DNA from: Bacteroidetes bacterium UBA6491
Lineage (GTDB): Bacteria; Bacteroidota; Bacteroidia; NS11-12g; UBA9320
NCBI GenBank assembly: GCA_002436505.1
Contig: DJML01000040.1
Span: 1-10,662 of the forward strand
Direction: 5' to 3'
DNA: 10,662 bases
Shown here: piece by piece, positions 5,894-10,662 of the stretch
Numbering within the stretch: position 1 is the stretch's first letter
Layout of the letters: every line of letters begins with the position of its first letter
Notes under the pieces: generated by a model
Told to the model about the DNA's origin: nothing
The model's input: the letters and a program-made list of their open reading frames with translations, nothing else
The model's database searches: none
Position numbers and translations under genes: made by a program

Positions 5894-8800
5894 ATGAGAA
5901 TCTTCCGTTTTTTCTTTCTGGTTTTTGTTTTAACCGCATTTGCATGCAACAGGAGCAGCACTTCCATCACCTCTCTTGATCCTGCATTTAAACAACATAT
6001 CTATGGGTATACCTATGGGGTGATTCAAAGGGAGTCCAAGATCACTATTGTTCTCGCTGATTCAGTGGACAAAAAGAAACAAGGCAAGATATCTCTTCAA
6101 GATCTGTTTGTGTTTGAGCCTGAAATAAAAGGATCAGTGGAGTGGTTTAATAACAGAACGATCGTTTTTACTCCGGAAGAAAGATTGCCATCAGGAACTA
6201 AATATTCTGGTGTGTTCAACCTGGGAGAAATTAAGCATGTTAAAAGATCCCTTCGTCGCTTTCCACTCCATTTTGAGTCACAGGAACAATCATTGCAATA
6301 TAAAAACGGGAATTTAAGCTATTACTCAAGGTACAACAATAAGTACATGTACCTCACCGGAAGGATAAGCCTGAACAGTTATGAAGATATTGAGTTCATG
6401 GAGAAGATATCTTCAGCATCTTTGAACGGGAAACAACTAAAGATTAAATGGAATCACAGCAGGAATGCTGATTATTGGTTTAGGATAGATTCTGTTGAGC
6501 GAACCGGAAAGGATCAGGTCCTTTCGCTGAAATTAGACCTGAAAGAGCTTTGGCAGGTGAATACCCTCGAACGCACATTCGATGTCCCTGGCCTTGACAG
6601 GTTTGAACTGATCTCACAGGAATTGATCCAGGAACCTGATCAAAAACTACAATTGACTTTTTCAGAGTATCTGGCGGCGGGCCAGGACCTGAATGGATTG
6701 ATAACTATCAATGGGATTGAAGATCTGTCTTACCAGATATCAGGAAACACAGTATATGTTTACTTCAAAAAACGATACTCCGGCCAAAAGCAACTGCAAA
6801 TCCATGGCATGATCAAGAACTACTTTGGCTATCCAATGGGTGAAAACTATACAAATGATCTGTTTTTCGAATCAACAAAACCTCAGATTAAGCTTATAGG
6901 TGAAGGAAACATTGTTCCAGCTGCCGGCGGAGTGTTTTTTCCATTTGAAACGATCGGTCTAAAGAAGGTCGACGTCCGTATCTTTAAGATCAGGGAACGT
7001 AACATTGCTCAGTTCCTTCAGGTAAATACCATCGGCGGAAACAATGAATTACGACGCGTTGGTGAGATGGTCCATGAATCTACCGTAGACCTGGCAGTGA
7101 ACGGAAAGAACGATACCATCAACTGGATCAGACAAAGTCTGGACCTGCGAAAACTGGTGAAAACTGAGCCGGGCGCCATTTACCGGGTGATGCTGAGCTT
7201 CAAACGGTCGTACACTGCATATGAATGTGCCGATGACCTTTCTGAGGATAACGATCACAGTGCCTCTGAAAATGAAATGTTCTATGATTATTACGGCGAC
7301 CAGTATTATTACATGAACAATTATGATCCATGCAATAGCCAGTACTACTACAGGTCGTCAAGGACAAGGAATATTCTTGTTTCTGACGTTGGCATGATCG
7401 CAAAGCTTGGGAATGACAAGAAACTACATGTTATAATAAATGACATCAATTCAGCAAAGACTGTACAGGGTGTAAAAGTGTCAGTATACAGCTACGATCA
7501 TCAAAAACTACGATCAGGAATCACCAATTCAGAGGGCACAGCAAGCTGGACCCTCGTCGAAAATGAAGAACCTTACCTCGTTATTGCAGAACATGGAACT
7601 CAAAGAGGGTATCTTAAAATGAATGACGGAGCATCTAATTCATTGTCCAAGTTTGAAGTAGATGGAGCAAGAACCAAAGATGGAATTGACGGATTTATCT
7701 ATGCGGAAAGAGGTGTTTGGCGACCCGGTGATTCCATTTACATCAATTTTGTCTTAAATGACAAGCAGCATGCTCTGCCTGCGTCCCATCCAGTACAGTT
7801 TGAATTACTCGACCCGCAGGGTAAACCGGTAGTGAAGGACATTAAGACAACTTCCCTGAACGGGGTGTTTGATTTCTATACTGCAACTAACATCGATGCA
7901 ACAACAGGGACATACAGGGCTGTAGTAACTGTGGGGACACAGAAGTTCTATCATGCAGTGAAGATAGAATCAGTAAAACCAAACAGATTGAAAATGGATC
8001 TTGAGTTCGAGAATAAGATGCTCAAAAGCTATGAATCAAACAAAGGTACGATTAGTTCCGAATGGCTGCATGGTGCAAAAGCCTCAGGGTTAAAATCCTC
8101 TGTTAACGTGAGTTTGTTCAACTCCAGTTATGAATTTGAAAACTTCAGCGATTATACGTTTACGGATCCGACCAAATCATTCTCTTCTGAAGAGATCATT
8201 CTGGTCGAACAGAACCTTGATGATAACGGCAAAACGTCGTTTGAGGCAAATTTTCCGACAACATCAAATGCTCCAGGGGTCCTTTTGGCAAATTTTGTTA
8301 CAAAGGTTTATGAAAAGAGTGGCAATTTCAGCATTGATCAATTTGCAAAATACCTGTCGCCGTACAAGCAGTATGTAGGTGTAAGGATACCCAAAGGCAG
8401 CCTTGAATATGGTACACTGGTCACGGACCAGGCCCATAAGATTGAGTTTGCTACCGTGAGTGAAGATGGCAAGCCGCTGGATAAAAAGAAGGTTCAGGTG
8501 AAAATATATAAACTGGAGTGGAGATGGTGGTGGAACAGGCAGAATGACCTTTCAAGTTTCATTAGCTCAAGCAGTATTATTCCTACGGTAGATACAGTTT
8601 TGGTGTCGAAAAACGGAACGGTTCCTTTCAACTTCCAGGTAAACCAACCTGAATGGGGGCGGTTTTTTGTTCAGGCAACAGATCTGGAGTCAGGGCATTC
8701 AACAGGCAAGATCTTTTATGTGGACTGGCCATACTGGGCAAGAAAGAATAAGAAGCAGAATGACAACGCCACAATGCTTTCATTTTCAACGGACAAAGCA

Positions 8801-10662
8801 AAATACAATAAAGGCGATGATGTAAAGATCACCATTCCTGCAGCGACAAAAGGAAAGGCACTGGTTTGTGTCGAGAACGGATACGAAGTATTAAAAAAAT
8901 ACTGGATAAATGTTGACAAAGGAGACAATAAAACAAGTTTCAAAACGACCCCTGATATGGCACCAAACGTGTATGTCCATGTCACTTCAATTTTGGAATA
9001 TAGTGAGACCTCTGAAAATCAACCTGCCCGGCTGTATGGGATCGTTCCTATTTATATAGAAGATCCGATGACGCGGTTAAGCCCTGAGATCACGATGAAG
9101 GACTCCATTCGCCCTGACACGAAGAACACCGTCAGCGTAAGTGAAAAAAGCGGAAAGGCAATGACATATACGGTTGCAATTGTTGATGAGGGGCTTCTGC
9201 AGCTTACACACTTCAGCACGCCAAACCCCTGGGATCATTTCTTTAAGAAACAAGCACTTGGGGTACGCACATGGGATATGTATGACGACGTTTTGGGGTC
9301 ATTTGCGGGCAAATGGGGCAATCTTTTGAGTATTGGGGGAGACGGATCAGCAGAGAATCCGAATAAGACAGTCAAAGCAAACCGTTTTAAACCGGTTGTT
9401 AAAACATTCGGGCCTTATTATTTGCCTGCAGGCGATACGAAGACACACTCATTTGAAATAGAAAATTATGTTGGTGCAGTTCGCGTAATGGTTGTGGCAT
9501 CTGATGTCGCTAATAACGCCTATGGAAATCATGAGAAGCAGGTAAAGGTAAAAAAACCACTTATGGTCGTATCCACAATGCCAAGGGTGGTAAGCCCGGG
9601 AGAGGAACTTGAGTTTCCGGTGAACGTTTTTGCAATGAGCGACAAAATAAAAGATGTTAATATCCAGGTAGAGGTTAACGACAAACTCTCTTTACCTGAG
9701 GGCAGTTCAAAAGCAGTACATTTTAATAAGCGTGGAGACAAGATCGTAAGTTTTCCTGTTAAGGTCAGCGAAAAAATGGGTATCGCAAAGATCAGGGTTG
9801 ATGTATCAGGGAATGGGGAAAAAGCGTTCAGCGAAATAGAACTTGACGTTCGGGCTCCAAATCCGGAAGTAACAAATGCCAAAGAATGGGTTCTAAAAGG
9901 CGGAGAGAGTACAACCGCACCTGTGGAATATTTTGGAATGGAAGGAACAAACAATGTAACACTGGAAATTTCGACAATCCCATCCGTTAATCTGCGCAAA
10001 CGGTTGAATTATCTCATCCAGTATCCTCACGGATGTGTGGAGCAGACCACATCTGCTGTATTTCCACAACTAGCCTTGAACGAACTTGTTGATCTGACGA
10101 CAAAGCAAAAAAATGACATCAGCAGAAACATTCAGGCAGGGATAAACAGGTTAAGTGGTTTCAGAACTTCTTCAGGTGGATTTTCATACTGGCCTGGTTC
10201 AAACAACGCCAGCGAATGGGGGTCTAATTACGCCGGACATTTTCTTCTTGAAGCCAAAAAGAGAGGGTACAAGGTCCAAAGTCATGTAATATCGAACTGG
10301 GCCACCTACCAGTCAAATGAAGCCCGCAGCTGGTATCCTTCGGGTTATTACAACAATGACAATATTCAGGCCTATCGGCTGTATACGCTTGCTCTTGCGG
10401 GTAAACCGGAAGTTTCAGCAATGAACCGTTTGAGGGAGTATAAAAATTTAAGCAACATGGGACGTTGGCGATTAGCGGCAGCATATGGTTTGATCGGAAA
10501 ACCAGAAGCAGCAAAGGCACTAATAAATGGAGCCAACCTTGAAGTTAAAGATTATCGGGAGCTTGGGTATACTTTCGGATCTGGGTTCAGAGACCAGGCA
10601 ATGATGCTTGAAATTATGGTGGAGATCGGCGATATGGGGAGTGCGGCAAACCTGATGATGAA
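5894..10662 (+). CDS. Bacterial alpha-2-macroglobulin family lipoprotein with thioester (3' end outside window)
   Basis: The first 1,589 residues of a large envelope protein thought to trap proteases: cleavage of a bait region exposes a thioester that binds the attacker. Residues 1-17 form a signal peptide ending in FACN, with C18 as the likely lipidation site. Two Ig-like domains (about 30-125 and 225-330) come next, then a Tyr/Asp-rich insert (about 450-490) with C445 and C480. The macroglobulin N-domain signature ERGVWRPGDS is at 605-614, a Trp-rich WRWWWN at 876-881, and the bait-region domain near 963-1060, with DKAKYNKGDD at 967-976. VDEGLL is at 1097-1102 and the central A2M domain runs from about 1164. 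The thioester C1381-V-E-Q1384 sits at the start of the alpha-toroid domain, which the window edge cuts. Bacteroidota members usually reach roughly 1,800-1,900 residues. The start is the only plausible ATG before the signal peptide. In many bacteria a pbpC gene follows; that cannot be seen here. Confidence 0.95.
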   Translation, partial: MRIFRFFFLVFVLTAFACNRSSTSITSLDPAFKQHIYGYTYGVIQRESKITIVLADSVDKKKQGKISLQDLFVFEPEIKGSVEWFNNRTIVFTPEERLPSGTKYSGVFNLGEIKHVKRSLRRFPLHFESQEQSLQYKNGNLSYYSRYNNKYMYLTGRISLNSYEDIEFMEKISSASLNGKQLKIKWNHSRNADYWFRIDSVERTGKDQVLSLKLDLKELWQVNTLERTFDVPGLDRFELISQELIQEPDQKLQLTFSEYLAAGQDLNGLITINGIEDLSYQISGNTVYVYFKKRYSGQKQLQIHGMIKNYFGYPMGENYTNDLFFESTKPQIKLIGEGNIVPAAGGVFFPFETIGLKKVDVRIFKIRERNIAQFLQVNTIGGNNELRRVGEMVHESTVDLAVNGKNDTINWIRQSLDLRKLVKTEPGAIYRVMLSFKRSYTAYECADDLSEDNDHSASENEMFYDYYGDQYYYMNNYDPCNSQYYYRSSRTRNILVSDVGMIAKLGNDKKLHVIINDINSAKTVQGVKVSVYSYDHQKLRSGITNSEGTASWTLVENEEPYLVIAEHGTQRGYLKMNDGASNSLSKFEVDGARTKDGIDGFIYAERGVWRPGDSIYINFVLNDKQHALPASHPVQFELLDPQGKPVVKDIKTTSLNGVFDFYTATNIDATTGTYRAVVTVGTQKFYHAVKIESVKPNRLKMDLEFENKMLKSYESNKGTISSEWLHGAKASGLKSSVNVSLFNSSYEFENFSDYTFTDPTKSFSSEEIILVEQNLDDNGKTSFEANFPTTSNAPGVLLANFVTKVYEKSGNFSIDQFAKYLSPYKQYVGVRIPKGSLEYGTLVTDQAHKIEFATVSEDGKPLDKKKVQVKIYKLEWRWWWNRQNDLSSFISSSSIIPTVDTVLVSKNGTVPFNFQVNQPEWGRFFVQATDLESGHSTGKIFYVDWPYWARKNKKQNDNATMLSFSTDKAKYNKGDDVKITIPAATKGKALVCVENGYEVLKKYWINVDKGDNKTSFKTTPDMAPNVYVHVTSILEYSETSENQPARLYGIVPIYIEDPMTRLSPEITMKDSIRPDTKNTVSVSEKSGKAMTYTVAIVDEGLLQLTHFSTPNPWDHFFKKQALGVRTWDMYDDVLGSFAGKWGNLLSIGGDGSAENPNKTVKANRFKPVVKTFGPYYLPAGDTKTHSFEIENYVGAVRVMVVASDVANNAYGNHEKQVKVKKPLMVVSTMPRVVSPGEELEFPVNVFAMSDKIKDVNIQVEVNDKLSLPEGSSKAVHFNKRGDKIVSFPVKVSEKMGIAKIRVDVSGNGEKAFSEIELDVRAPNPEVTNAKEWVLKGGESTTAPVEYFGMEGTNNVTLEISTIPSVNLRKRLNYLIQYPHGCVEQTTSAVFPQLALNELVDLTTKQKNDISRNIQAGINRLSGFRTSSGGFSYWPGSNNASEWGSNYAGHFLLEAKKRGYKVQSHVISNWATYQSNEARSWYPSGYYNNDNIQAYRLYTLALAGKPEVSAMNRLREYKNLSNMGRWRLAAAYGLIGKPEAAKALINGANLEVKDYRELGYTFGSGFRDQAMMLEIMVEIGDMGSAANLMM

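Noticed and set aside
5782..5970. 62-codon minus-strand reading frame, Lys-rich
   Set aside because: It overlaps the start of the macroglobulin gene and its signal peptide in antisense, has low-complexity composition and resembles no family I know. It is probably a shadow of the opposite strand.
9529..9999. 156-codon minus-strand reading frame inside the macroglobulin gene
   Set aside because: It lies wholly antisense to the clearly conserved A2M central domain. Its Ser/Thr/Phe-rich composition is typical of reverse-frame translation.

Overview
The window looks like an ordinary chromosomal segment of a Bacteroidota bacterium, most likely from the Cytophagales/Flavobacteriia side of the phylum. 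Several things point there. The carbamoyl-phosphate synthase large subunit ends before the usual C-terminal allosteric domain. A short membrane protein of DUF4834 type follows it. There is a bacterial geranylgeranylglyceryl-phosphate synthase homologue. None of the starts has a Shine-Dalgarno sequence, and the one recognisable promoter element fits the Bacteroidota -7 consensus TAnnTTTG. I see no tRNA, rRNA, CRISPR array, insertion sequence, phage gene or attachment site.

Layout. Positions 1-1283 hold a plus-strand pair: the 3' third of carB (pyrimidine/arginine precursor synthesis) and, 5 nt later, a small single-pass membrane protein. A minus-strand gene (1265-2014) for a GGGP synthase-family prenyltransferase meets this pair tail to tail, and the 3' coding ends overlap by 19 bp. 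The divergent spacer 2015-2280 carries an 11-bp perfect inverted repeat, a -7 promoter match and a repeat-containing leader. It feeds nrdJ (2281-5643), a long-form adenosylcobalamin-dependent class II ribonucleotide reductase with a TSCPD domain and a cysteine-rich tail. A strong GNRA-capped intrinsic terminator closes nrdJ.

After about 200 nt without a gene, one reading frame stays open from 5894 to the right edge (1,589 codons, no stop). It encodes a secreted lipoprotein of the bacterial alpha-2-macroglobulin family with an intact CxEQ thioester motif. Its 3' end lies outside the window.

The genes do not form one pathway: nucleotide precursor synthesis, ether-lipid-type prenyl transfer, dNTP production and envelope protease defence are simply neighbours. 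I found no convincing undescribed system. The points most worth a second look are the inverted repeat upstream of nrdJ, an 89-residue-period internal duplication in NrdJ, the missing CarB allosteric domain, and the bacterial GGGP synthase.
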